From: Chloroflexota bacterium
GTDB taxonomy: Bacteria; Chloroflexota; Dormibacteria; Dormibacterales; Dormibacteraceae
Direction: 5' to 3'
Assembly (NCBI GenBank): GCA_005880175.1
Contig: VBJR01000043.1
Location: forward strand, 1-13,936
DNA: 13,936 nucleotides
Made by a program: the position numbers and the translations under genes. This document shows positions 6,777-13,871 of this stretch, one piece after another; the first letter of the stretch is position 1, and each line of letters starts with the position of its first letter. Under the pieces are notes generated by a model, which did no database searches, was not told the DNA's origin, and worked only from the letters and a program-made list of their open reading frames with translations.

Positions 6777-8024
6777 TCAGACCACACTCGGCGCCTCACC
6801 CGGGCGTGATGGCATCTCCCGCAGCGACCGCAGGGGCGACCGGACGACGAACAGGAACGCGACCAGCACGCCGAGCCCGCTGACCACCAGCGTGGGCCGC
6901 AGCCCGACCCACGCGCCGAGGACGCCGCCGAGCGCCGCGCCCAGGGCCTGGACGCCGAACACCAGGAACCGCCACGCGGCGTTCACCCGGCCGAGCACGT
7001 GGTCCGGGGTCAGGCCCTGGCGGAGCGAGACCTGGTGGACCTGGTAGAACGGCGGCCCGGCGCCGCCGAGCACCATCGCCAGCAGCAGGATCACCACCAC
7101 GGCGGCGGGCGGCCCGGCCGCCGCTGCGAGGAGGAGCACGCTCACCCCGAACAGGAGCTGGCCGGTGACGAACGCCGCTCCCACGCCGGCCCGCTCGCCG
7201 AACCACCGCGCCACCAGCGCGCCCACCACGGACGCCGCGCCCGCCACGCCGAAGGCCAGGCCCACGAGCGCCGGCGTCAGGCCGAGGCCGCGCACCAGGT
7301 AGAGCACGACCAGCGCGCCCTGCACGGCGCCCGCCAGCGCGCCGAGCGTCGCGGCGATGGTCAGCGGGCGCAGGAGCGGGCTGCCGAACAGCACCCGCAG
7401 CCCGTCCACCATCTCCGGTCCGAGCCGCACGCGGCCGGCGGGCCGGGGCGCCGGGCGGACCCGGACCAGCAGCGTGCACCCGGCGGACAGCAGGAACGAG
7501 AGGGCGTCGAACGCGATGGCGACCGGCGCCGTCAGCACCTGCACGAGCCAGCCGGCCAGCGACGGGCCGCCGGTGCCGGCGACCGTGTTGACCAGCACCC
7601 AGGCGCCGTTCGCGCGGACCAGGTTCTCGCGACCGACGAGCGCGGGCATGAGCGACGTCGCCGCCGTGTCGAAGAGCATGGTCAGGAGACCGGTCAGGAA
7701 CACGACCGCGTACAGGTGCTCGACGCGGAGCAGGCCGAGCCCGGCCAGCGCCGGCACGGCGCCCAGCACGACGCCGCGGCCGACGTCGGCCGCGACCATG
7801 ATCGCGCGGCGCGGGAGCCGGTCCACCCACACGCCGGCCAGCAGCCCGAACAGCAGGTGGGGCAGGACGCCCAGCGCCCCGAGGACGCCCATCTGCGCCG
7901 GCGTGGCGTGGAGCACCAGCACGGCGGCGAGCGGCAGGGCGACGCCCGTGATCCGCGTCCCGAACGCGGAGATCGCCTGGCCCGACCAGAGCTTCAGGAA
8001 CTCCGGGTTCCGCCTCAGGATCAC
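6777..8024 (-). CDS. MFS exporter (12-helix, DHA3/MFS_3-like)
   Basis: A 415-residue transporter, probably exporting a drug-like compound. The N-terminus RRNPEFLKLWSGQAISAFGTRIT is typical of this group. A motif A-like loop, GVWVDRLPRR, follows helix 2 (64-73), and the segment SLRQGLTPDHVLGRVNAAWRF near the last third is typical of the same group. About twelve hydrophobic segments are visible. I chose GTG 8024 because it follows GGAGG (8029-8033) and gives the normal N-terminus. The 4-base spacing is short, but no better start exists, and upstream in-frame sequence runs into the divergent DUF2461 gene. It is the first gene of a probable operon with the AraC-type regulator and the VOC gene. 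Only 36 bp separate its start from that of the DUF2461 gene, so the two promoters must overlap. Confidence 0.9.
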   Translation of the reverse strand: MILRRNPEFLKLWSGQAISAFGTRITGVALPLAAVLVLHATPAQMGVLGALGVLPHLLFGLLAGVWVDRLPRRAIMVAADVGRGVVLGAVPALAGLGLLRVEHLYAVVFLTGLLTMLFDTAATSLMPALVGRENLVRANGAWVLVNTVAGTGGPSLAGWLVQVLTAPVAIAFDALSFLLSAGCTLLVRVRPAPRPAGRVRLGPEMVDGLRVLFGSPLLRPLTIAATLGALAGAVQGALVVLYLVRGLGLTPALVGLAFGVAGAASVVGALVARWFGERAGVGAAFVTGQLLFGVSVLLLAAAAGPPAAVVVILLLAMVLGGAGPPFYQVHQVSLRQGLTPDHVLGRVNAAWRFLVFGVQALGAALGGVLGAWVGLRPTLVVSGLGVLVAFLFVVRSPLRSLREMPSRPGEAPSVV

Positions 8025-8045
8025 GTGGCCTCCACGCCCCTGGCG

Positions 8046-8051
8046 TACGAT
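8046..8051 (+). promoter_or_regulatory. candidate -10 box TACGAT for DUF2461 gene
   Basis: TACGAT matches the TANNNT pattern and ends nine bases before ATG 8061, so transcription would start two or three bases before the ATG or at it. No Shine-Dalgarno sequence precedes the gene, in line with a nearly leaderless mRNA. The -35 position holds ACGTGG, a poor match, which overlaps the start codon of the divergent exporter gene. The same -10 hexamer is used in the better-supported YCII promoter. Confidence 0.5.
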
Positions 8052-8060
8052 GCCCTGGCC

Positions 8061-8681
8061 ATGTCGTTCGAAGGATGGAAAGGTGACTTCGTCGGCTTCT
8101 TCCGAGGTCTCGAGGTCGACAACTCCAAGCGCTTCTTCGAGGCGCACCGGAAACAGTACGAGACCGAGGTGCGGGGACCGATGGAGGAGCTGGCCGCCGA
8201 GCTGACGCCCGTGCTCGGTCCGGCCAAGATCTTCCGGATCAATCGGGACGTGCGCTTCTCGGCGGACAAGTCGCCGTACAAGGCCAACGTGGCGGCGGTG
8301 GTCGGGCCGCTCTACATCCACCTGGACGCCCGCGACTTCTTCGTGGCGACCGGCGCCCACATGCCGGACAACGCCTGGCTGGCGCGCTACCGCGCGGCCG
8401 TCGCCGGGCCGGCCGGTGCCGACCTGGAGCGCGTCGTCGAGGGGCTGCGCGCGGCCGGGCACAACGTCGGCGGCAACTCGCTGAAGACGGCGCCGCGCGG
8501 CTACGCGGCCGACCACCCGCGCATCGAGATGCTGCGCTGGCGCGAGGTCGGGACCGGCCGCAGCTTCGGGATCGAGCCGTGGCTGGCGACGCCGGCCGCG
8601 AAGGACCGCATCCTCGAGGCGTGGGAGACGATGCGGCCGCTGTCGGAGTGGCTGACCGCCAACGTCCCCGCCTCGGAATGA
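8061..8681 (+). CDS. DUF2461 (TIGR02453-like) family protein
   Basis: A 206-residue soluble protein of the DUF2461 family, whose function is unknown. The family pattern is clear: an N-terminal FFRGLEVDNSKRFFEAHR (13-30), the strongly conserved RINRDVRFSADKSPYK (59-74), and LKTAPRGYAADHP with WREVGTGRSFG further on. Length fits the family. ATG 8061 is chosen because it gives the normal N-terminus; an ATG at 8050 is out of frame, and there is no Shine-Dalgarno site. The gene is followed after one base by the broken methyltransferase gene and then by the LigD-like polymerase, all in the same direction, so a shared transcript is likely. I infer no role from this context. Confidence 0.88.
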   Translation: MSFEGWKGDFVGFFRGLEVDNSKRFFEAHRKQYETEVRGPMEELAAELTPVLGPAKIFRINRDVRFSADKSPYKANVAAVVGPLYIHLDARDFFVATGAHMPDNAWLARYRAAVAGPAGADLERVVEGLRAAGHNVGGNSLKTAPRGYAADHPRIEMLRWREVGTGRSFGIEPWLATPAAKDRILEAWETMRPLSEWLTANVPASE

Positions 8682-8682
8682 G

Positions 8683-9640
8683 GTGACGGACGCCGAGCTG
8701 CGTCCGCTGATCGACCGCGTCCGGGCCACCGCCCGGGTGGACCTGGCCGGGATGGGCGGCTCGCGCCTGGCGGACGGCGTCCGGGAGCGGATGCGCGCCG
8801 CCGGCGCGGACGACCTGGCCGGCTACCTGGACGTGCTGGACGCGCGGCCGGACGAGCTCGGCCGCCTGTTCGACGCCCTCCTGGCCGACCGCTCGTCGAT
8901 CGACTGGTCCTACGACGTGTATCCCCGCATCGAGGAACGGTTCCTGGCGGCGCTGGACGAGAGCCTGGCGCCGCGCGGGCCGGAGCTGCTGTACGAGCTG
9001 GTCGCGGGGCTCGGGCTGCCGCCCGGCGCCCGCGTCGCCGACGTCGGCTGCGGCGAGGGCCGGCACACGGTCCGGCTGGCCGAGCGCTTCGGCTTCGAGG
9101 TGGTCGGCATCGACCCCGCTGCCGGACCGGGTCCGGTTCACGCTCGGCGCCGTCGAGGCGCTGCCGGCGCCCGACGCGGCGTTCGACCTCGTCTGGTTCC
9201 GCGACGCGCTGGAGCACGTCGAGCGCCTCGACCGGGCGTTCGCGGAGATCCGCCGGGTGCTGCGCCCCGGCGGCCGTGCCCTGGTGTACTCGCTGTTCGC
9301 GACCCGGCTGCCCCCTCCCGAGGACGTCGAGTGGCTGTGGCGGACGTTCGCCAATGCCCCGACCGCCCACCACGGGGCCGCCGTCGAGGCGGCGATCGCC
9401 GGCGCCGGCCTGCGGATCGACGAGCGCATCGACCTCGGCAGCGAGTGGGGCGAGCTCGCCGAGGAGCGGGCGGCGCAGGGCACGCGCCGGCTGCTGCACG
9501 CGGCCCGCCTGCTGCGCGCCCCCGACCGCTACGCCGAGCGGTTCGGCCGCGCCGCGTACGACGTCATGCTGGCCGACTGCTACTGGCACGTGTACCGGAT
9601 GCTCGGCAAGACGGGCGGTCGCGTCTATCTGTTGTCATAG
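8683..9640 (+). pseudogene. methyltransferase with CheR_N-like N-terminus, broken by deletion and frameshift
   Basis: Starting at GTG 8683, the first frame encodes an N-terminal all-helical region, then the class I SAM-binding motif VADVGCGEGRH (118-128) and the acidic strand-2 end VVGIDPA (140-146). Immediately after that (about 9115-9122) the homologous reading continues in the next frame as LPDRVRFTLGAVEALP, DLVWFRDALEHVERLDRAF, RRVLRPGGRALVYS and so on to TAG at 9638-9640. The helix that normally separates GIDP from the DRVRF strand (roughly 12-16 residues) is absent in both frames. So the lesion is a deletion of a length equal to 3n+2, not a single-base slip. The first 75 residues look like CheR_N: RRxxRM-type spacing in LADGVRERMRAAGADDLAGYLDVL, then DELGRLFDALL. 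Without correction the first frame runs on as unrelated sequence to 9804, so an active enzyme is unlikely. Confidence 0.8.
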
Positions 9641-9644
9641 AACG

Positions 9645-10604
9645 ATGGGTGCCGACGACGGCGAACGCGACGGGGTGGCGCTCACCAACCTCGACCAGTC
9701 GCTGTTCGACGGGGCTGACGCGACCAAGCGCGATCTCGTGGACTACCTGGACGCGATGCGCGACCGCATCCTGCCGGTGCTGCGCGACCGGCCGCTCTCG
9801 GTGATCCGGGTGCGGCCCGGCCAGGAGCCGTTCATGCAGAAGAACGTCCCGAAGTACACCCCGGAGTGGGTGCGGACGGTGTCGATGTGGGCGGAGTCCT
9901 CGCGGCGGGAGGTCTCCTACGCGCTGTGCGACGACCGCCGGACGCTGCTCTGGTTCGCCAACCAGCGCGCGGTGGAGTACCACCCCGGGCTGGTCCGCGC
10001 CGAGCACCGGGAGCAGCCTACTCACATGGTCCTCGACCTCGACCCGCCCTCCGGCGGCGCGTTCCCGCAGGCGGTCGGCGCGGCCCGCCTGGTCCGCCGG
10101 GCCCTGGCCGGCGCCGGGATGGGGGGGGCCGTCAAGACCAGCGGCGCGAAGGGCCTGCACGTGTTCGTACCGCTGGAGGCGCCGGCGTCGATGGAGGACG
10201 TGGCCGCGGCGACCCGGGCGATCGCGGCACGGGCGGAGCGGCTGGACCCGGCGCTGGCCACCACGGCCTTCGTGCGCGAGGACCGGGGCGGCCTGGTGTT
10301 CGTGGACTCGACCCGGGCCGGCGGCGCCACCGTGGTGGCGGCGTACAGCCCGCGGATCCGGCCCGGCACGCCGGTGTCGTTCCCGGTCGCGTGGGAGGAC
10401 CTGGACCGCGTCACGCCGGCGGACTTCACGATTCGGACCGCCGTCGGGCTGCTGGGCGACGGCGACCCGTGGGCGGCGCTGATGCCGCCGCCGCAGCGCC
10501 TCGCGCCCGAGCTGGTCGAGGAGGGCCGGTCCATCCCGGTCGCGCGGGCGCAGGCGATGCACGAGGGCCTCCGACGCCGCCGTGCCACCCGCGACGAGGG
10601 CTGA
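9645..10604 (+). CDS. stand-alone LigD-like polymerase/primase domain protein
   Basis: A 319-residue archaeo-eukaryotic-primase-type polymerase like the polymerase domain of bacterial DNA ligase D. That domain adds nucleotides (often ribonucleotides) at double-strand-break ends in non-homologous end joining. The catalytic acidic pair is in HMVLDLDPPSG (Asp131, Asp133), and the nucleotide-binding motif VKTSGAKGLHVFVPL is at 163-177. The third acidic residue is Asp221 in VFVDSTRAGG; this spacing agrees with the M. tuberculosis LigD polymerase domain. The N-terminal QEPFMQKNVPKYTPEW segment is also typical. There is no ligase or nuclease domain and no ku gene nearby, so it may work with partners elsewhere or have another repair role. 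ATG 9645 lies four bases after the methyltransferase stop, without a Shine-Dalgarno site. A run of eight G (10121-10128) lies inside the frame, which is intact. Confidence 0.9.
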   Translation: MGADDGERDGVALTNLDQSLFDGADATKRDLVDYLDAMRDRILPVLRDRPLSVIRVRPGQEPFMQKNVPKYTPEWVRTVSMWAESSRREVSYALCDDRRTLLWFANQRAVEYHPGLVRAEHREQPTHMVLDLDPPSGGAFPQAVGAARLVRRALAGAGMGGAVKTSGAKGLHVFVPLEAPASMEDVAAATRAIAARAERLDPALATTAFVREDRGGLVFVDSTRAGGATVVAAYSPRIRPGTPVSFPVAWEDLDRVTPADFTIRTAVGLLGDGDPWAALMPPPQRLAPELVEEGRSIPVARAQAMHEGLRRRRATRDEG

Positions 10605-10612
10605 CTCGGCTT

Positions 10613-10990
10613 TCAGGCCAGGGTGCTGCCCGGGAAGCTCCGGCTGGCGTGGACCTCGAACGTGAACACGCCGGCCCGAACCCCGGGGTCGTCGGCCATG
10701 ATCCGCTCCGCGTCCTCGGGGCTGGTGTCGAACACGCCGATCCCGGTGATGCCGCCGCCGTCGCCGACGGGGCAGACGATCGGCATGAGGCCGGCCTTCA
10801 TCAGGGCGACGTTGCGCTTGCCGTGCGCCATGATGATGCCGGTCACGGTGGGATCGCCGTTCGGCCCCGGCATCACGAAGCTCGGGCCGCGGCGCAGGAT
10901 CATGACGGTGTAGGGCCTGGCCGCCTGCCGGACTGCCAGGAACTCCTCCTCGCTGATCTGGGGCAGGCTGCCGTCGTCGACGTACTCCAT
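10613..10990 (-). CDS. YCII-family (DGPF/YciI-like) protein
   Basis: A 125-residue single-domain protein with the ferredoxin-like YCII fold. Recognisable parts are YTVMILRRGPSF near the first strand, the helix with IIMAHGKRNVALMKAGLMPIVCPV (His56 and the following loop are the usual active-site region), and the final strand pair with MADDPGVRAGVFTFEVH. Catalytic roles are known only for a few relatives and the substrate here is unknown. The gene is convergent with the LigD-like gene, with only eight bases between the two stops and therefore no room for a terminator. ATG 10990 is preceded by a near-consensus promoter whose -10 box ends six bases upstream, so the mRNA should be leaderless. The promoter lies in an imperfect palindrome that may be an operator. 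Confidence 0.87.
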   Translation of the reverse strand: MEYVDDGSLPQISEEEFLAVRQAARPYTVMILRRGPSFVMPGPNGDPTVTGIIMAHGKRNVALMKAGLMPIVCPVGDGGGITGIGVFDTSPEDAERIMADDPGVRAGVFTFEVHASRSFPGSTLA

Positions 10991-10996
10991 GCGACC

Positions 10997-11032
10997 ATCG
11001 TAAGCATGGACTCACCGTTAGTCAATACTTAC
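10997..11032 (-). promoter_or_regulatory. leaderless promoter of YCII gene overlapped by a palindromic operator candidate
   Basis: On the minus strand TTGACT (11020-11025) and TACGAT (10997-11002) are separated by exactly 17 bp, and six bases follow before ATG 10990, so transcription should start at the ATG. The same stretch forms an inverted repeat with 13-bp arms, GTAAGCATGGACT (11000-11012) and AGTCAATACTTAC (11020-11032). Eleven of 13 positions pair around a 7-base centre. It is notably AT-rich for this genome and covers both promoter boxes, as expected for a repressor site. It also overlaps the stop codon of the STAND gene. The regulator is not identified. Confidence 0.72.
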
Positions 11033-13770
11033 TGATAGTCCTCCAGCGTGTCCCGGACCCGCTCGGCGTCCGGCACGCCCAGCCGCTCGTACGCGGCCAG
11101 CGCCCGCCGCAGGAGCGCCATCGCCTCGCCTGGCTCCGGGTCGCGGAGGAGGCAGCGGCCCAGGCCCTCCTCGGCGCGGGCCCGCTCCAGCGGGCTGTGC
11201 GCCTCCTCGGCGAGGGCCATCGCCTGGCGATGGTGGGTGACAGCGCCGGCGACGTCGCCCGCGTCGAGCCGGAGCACGCCGAGCTCGCGCAGGACCTGCG
11301 CCCGGCCGGCCGCGTCGCCCAGGTCGGCGAACAGCTCCCCGGCCTCGGTCAGCGACGCCACCGCGCCGGCCCCGTCGCCGGTCAGGCGCTGCACCACGCC
11401 GAGGTCGTGGAGGGCATTCGCCTGGCCGTCCCGGCCGCCGGTGCGCCGGAAGATCGCCAGCGACTCGGTCAGTGAGCGGGTCGCCGCGGCGTAGTCGCCC
11501 GTGACGTGCTGCATCGTGCCCAGCTCGTGGAGCAGCGAAGCCTCACCGAACCGGTTGCCGAGCTCCTGGAACAGCGTCCGCGCCTCGGTCAACGAACGCG
11601 TCGCCGCCGGGTAGTCGCCGGTCAGGCGCTGCACGTGACCGAGGTTGACGAGCGCGTTCGCCTGGCCGAGCCGGATGCCGAGCTGGCGGGAGAGCGCCAG
11701 CGCCTCGGTCAGCGAGACGGTGGCGGCCGCGAAGTCGTCGCTCTGGTACTGCACGCAGCCCAGGTTGTTCAGCGCGTTGACGTGGACCAGCCCGTAGCCC
11801 GAGTCGCGGGCGAGGGCGAGCGCCTCGGTCAGCGAGGCGAGCGCGGCCGGGCGCTCGCCGGTGATCCCCTGCAGGATGCCCAGGCAGTTGAGGGTGGCCG
11901 CCTGGCCCAGCCGGCTGCCGAGCCGCCGGTGGAGCGCCAGCGCCTCGTGCAGCGACGCCTCCGCGGCGCGGTAGTCGCCGAGGCTGCGCTGGACGTCGCC
12001 GAGGTCCTTGAGCGCGCTGGCCTCGCCGGCGGGGCTGCCGATCCGGCGCGTGAGGGCGAGGGCCTCGCCGAGGGACGCCAGCGCCGCCTCGTGCTCGCCG
12101 GTCCGGCGCTGGACGTCGCCCAGATCGTTGAGCGCGTCCGCCTCCGCCTGCGCGTCCCGGCTGCGGCGGGCCGCGTCCAGTGCCGCCCGCTGGACGGTCC
12201 GCGCCTGGTCCCACGGGCCCGACATGTCGAGGAACGCGTGCAGCCCGCGGGCCAGCTCGACCACGTGGCGGTCGCGGCCGTGTGCCACGGCGTGGTCGAA
12301 GCAGGCGCCCAGGTTGCCCCGCTCCGTCTCCAGCCACACCTGCGCGGCGCGCCACGTGGACAGGTCGGGCGCCCGATCGGCCCCGCGGGCCGGCGGGCAG
12401 TCGGCCGGCGGGTCGCGGCGGGCGATGTGCCGGCTGGCCAGCGCCAGGGCGCCGAGGAAGTAGTCGAGCAGGCGGTCCACGGCGCCGTCGGCCGAGCCGT
12501 CCCTGGCCGCGAGCGACCGGGCGTACGCGCGCAGCAGGTCGTGCAGCCGGTAGCGGCCCGGAGCCGGCTCGTCCACCAGGTGGTCGCCGTACAGCCCGTC
12601 GAGCCGGCGGGCCGCCTCCGCCGGATCGATGCCGTCGAGCGCGGCGGCTGCGTACCGGTCGATCTCGCGGCCCGGGTGCACGCCCAGCCGGCGGAACAGG
12701 CGCCGGAGGTCGGGCCGCAGGTCGCGGTACGAGAGCTCGAACGCGGCCTCGACGGCCACGTCCTCGGCGTGCAGCTCGGCCAGGCGGTCCTGGGAGGCCC
12801 TGAGCATCTCGACCACGTGGCGGACGGTCCAGGCCGGATGGCTCCGGAGCCGGCCGGCGAGCAGCCCGATCGCCAGCGGCAGGCACCCGGCCAGCTCGAC
12901 GAGCTCGGCGACGGCGGCCGGATCGGACCGCCGCTCGGCCGGGCCGACGAGGCGGGTGAGGAGGTCTGCCGCGTCGGCCGGCGGCAGCGTGCGCAGGGTC
13001 ACCGGCCGGACGTCCTCCAGCGCGGAGAGGCGGCGCCGGCTGGTGATCAGCACCAGGCAGCCGGGGACGCCCGGCAGCAGGGGCCGGACCTGGTCGTTGC
13101 CGGCGGCGTCGTCGAGGACGACCAGCATCCGCCGGCCGGACAGGTGGTCGCGCCACAGGGCCATGCGGGCGTCCAGGTCGGGCGGCACCGCCTGGGCGCC
13201 GACGCCGGCGGTCAGCAGCAGCCGGCCCAGCGCGTCGAACGGCTCGACCGGCTCCAGCCCGGCGGCGTGGGCGCGCAGGTCCAGGAAGATCTGCCCGTCC
13301 GGGTAGTCGGGGGCCAGCCGGTGGGCGGCGTGGATCGCGAACGCGGTCTTGCCCACCCCGGCCATGCCGTCGATCGCGCTGATCGCGACGGCCCGGCCGG
13401 CGCTGGCGACGTCCGACACGACGGCCAGCAGCTGCTCCAGCTCCGCGTGGCGGCCGGTGAACGTGGCGACGTCGCGGGGCAGCGTCCGCCGGGCCGCGGG
13501 CGGGCCGGCGTCCCCGTTCGTCTCGGGGATGGCGGCGTCGAAGCTGGCGGCCAGCAGCGCCTCGGCGTCGGCCGGGGCGAGGCCCAGCGCCCGGGACAGG
13601 CGGACGACGGTGTCGTGGCGGGGCGAGCGGCGGGTGCCGCGCTCCAGCATCCCGATCGCCTGGACGCTCATGTGCGCGCGGACGGCGAGCGCCTGTTGCG
13701 TGAGGTTGGCGGCCAGCCGGTGGCGGCGCAGCAGGCCGCCGAACCGCGTCCCGTTGGCAGCGTCCCGCAC
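11029..13770 (-). CDS. XRE-family HTH, NB-ARC (STAND) ATPase, TPR-repeat protein
   Basis: A 913-residue signalling protein of the STAND class, in which nucleotide-dependent switching controls oligomerisation. An XRE/Cro-type helix-turn-helix lies at about 10-73 (LTQQALAVRAHMSVQAIGMLERG). The NB-ARC ATPase follows: Walker A GMAGVGKT (135-142), Walker B LVVLDD (216-221), the sensor ITSRRR (242-247), the GCLPLAI motif (295-301) and an MHD-like LHD at 409-411. From about 546 to the end there are nine TPR-like units. The architecture resembles actinomycete regulators related to the ATPase-TPR half of AfsR, but with an XRE rather than a SARP/BTAD head. It is most likely a ligand- or partner-sensing transcription factor. 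A defence role is possible but has no support from neighbours. GTG 13770 is preceded by GGGAGGGG (13781-13788) at a 10-base spacing. Targets are unknown; the palindrome at its own 3' end is one candidate. Confidence 0.92.
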   Translation of the reverse strand: MRDAANGTRFGGLLRRHRLAANLTQQALAVRAHMSVQAIGMLERGTRRSPRHDTVVRLSRALGLAPADAEALLAASFDAAIPETNGDAGPPAARRTLPRDVATFTGRHAELEQLLAVVSDVASAGRAVAISAIDGMAGVGKTAFAIHAAHRLAPDYPDGQIFLDLRAHAAGLEPVEPFDALGRLLLTAGVGAQAVPPDLDARMALWRDHLSGRRMLVVLDDAAGNDQVRPLLPGVPGCLVLITSRRRLSALEDVRPVTLRTLPPADAADLLTRLVGPAERRSDPAAVAELVELAGCLPLAIGLLAGRLRSHPAWTVRHVVEMLRASQDRLAELHAEDVAVEAAFELSYRDLRPDLRRLFRRLGVHPGREIDRYAAAALDGIDPAEAARRLDGLYGDHLVDEPAPGRYRLHDLLRAYARSLAARDGSADGAVDRLLDYFLGALALASRHIARRDPPADCPPARGADRAPDLSTWRAAQVWLETERGNLGACFDHAVAHGRDRHVVELARGLHAFLDMSGPWDQARTVQRAALDAARRSRDAQAEADALNDLGDVQRRTGEHEAALASLGEALALTRRIGSPAGEASALKDLGDVQRSLGDYRAAEASLHEALALHRRLGSRLGQAATLNCLGILQGITGERPAALASLTEALALARDSGYGLVHVNALNNLGCVQYQSDDFAAATVSLTEALALSRQLGIRLGQANALVNLGHVQRLTGDYPAATRSLTEARTLFQELGNRFGEASLLHELGTMQHVTGDYAAATRSLTESLAIFRRTGGRDGQANALHDLGVVQRLTGDGAGAVASLTEAGELFADLGDAAGRAQVLRELGVLRLDAGDVAGAVTHHRQAMALAEEAHSPLERARAEEGLGRCLLRDPEPGEAMALLRRALAAYERLGVPDAERVRDTLEDYQ
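11056..12135 (-). repeat. nine tandem 40-residue (120-bp) TPR units in the STAND gene
   Basis: The Leu-Gly pair that marks each unit falls at residues 550, 590, 630, 670, 710, 750, 790, 830 and 870, an exact 40-residue period with no insertion or deletion. The recurring pattern is LGxVQRxTGDY, then AAxxSLTEALAL, then RxLGxRxGQA. At the DNA level this gives a 120-bp tandem array in which stretches such as the antisense of SLTEALAL recur with little change. The middle units are the most alike, consistent with recent duplication or gene conversion. It is coding repeat, not a CRISPR or satellite. Confidence 0.88.
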
Positions 13771-13801
13771 CGAGCGCCTACCCCTCCCAAAGCCGCTAAG
13801 A

Positions 13802-13817
13802 GCTACAGGATTGTAGC
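13802..13817 (-). promoter_or_regulatory. inverted repeat over a possible -10 box upstream of STAND gene
   Basis: Perfect 6-bp arms, GCTACA (13802-13807) and TGTAGC (13812-13817), flank a 4-base spacer. On the minus strand the site contains TACAAT (13810-13815), a good -10 hexamer about 40 bp before GTG 13770, leaving room for the Shine-Dalgarno site at 13781-13788. The hexamer 17-18 bp further upstream is poor (TATACA or ATACAG). A second -10-like TATACA lies there, and its own -35 candidate is also weak. The inverted repeat could be an autoregulatory operator, which is inference only. Confidence 0.4.
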
Positions 13818-13871
13818 GAATGTGTTGCTGCGCTGTATAGGCTCGCTTGGCGACAATTGACGCAGATCCCC

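Noticed and set aside
9115..9127. Programmed ribosomal frameshift in the methyltransferase gene
   Set aside because: There is no slippery heptamer or run at the junction, and a helix-sized piece is missing from both frames, which points to a deletion.
11056..12135. CRISPR array or DNA satellite suggested by the 120-bp periodicity
   Set aside because: The period is a whole number of codons in an intact frame and the units translate as TPR motifs; there are no constant short repeats with unique spacers.
11506..13860. 784-codon open frame on the plus strand opposite the STAND gene
   Set aside because: The translation is repetitive Gln/Val/Arg/Gly-rich shadow sequence with the same 40-residue period as the TPR array. 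The minus-strand frame has complete HTH, NB-ARC and TPR motifs and a proper ribosome binding site.
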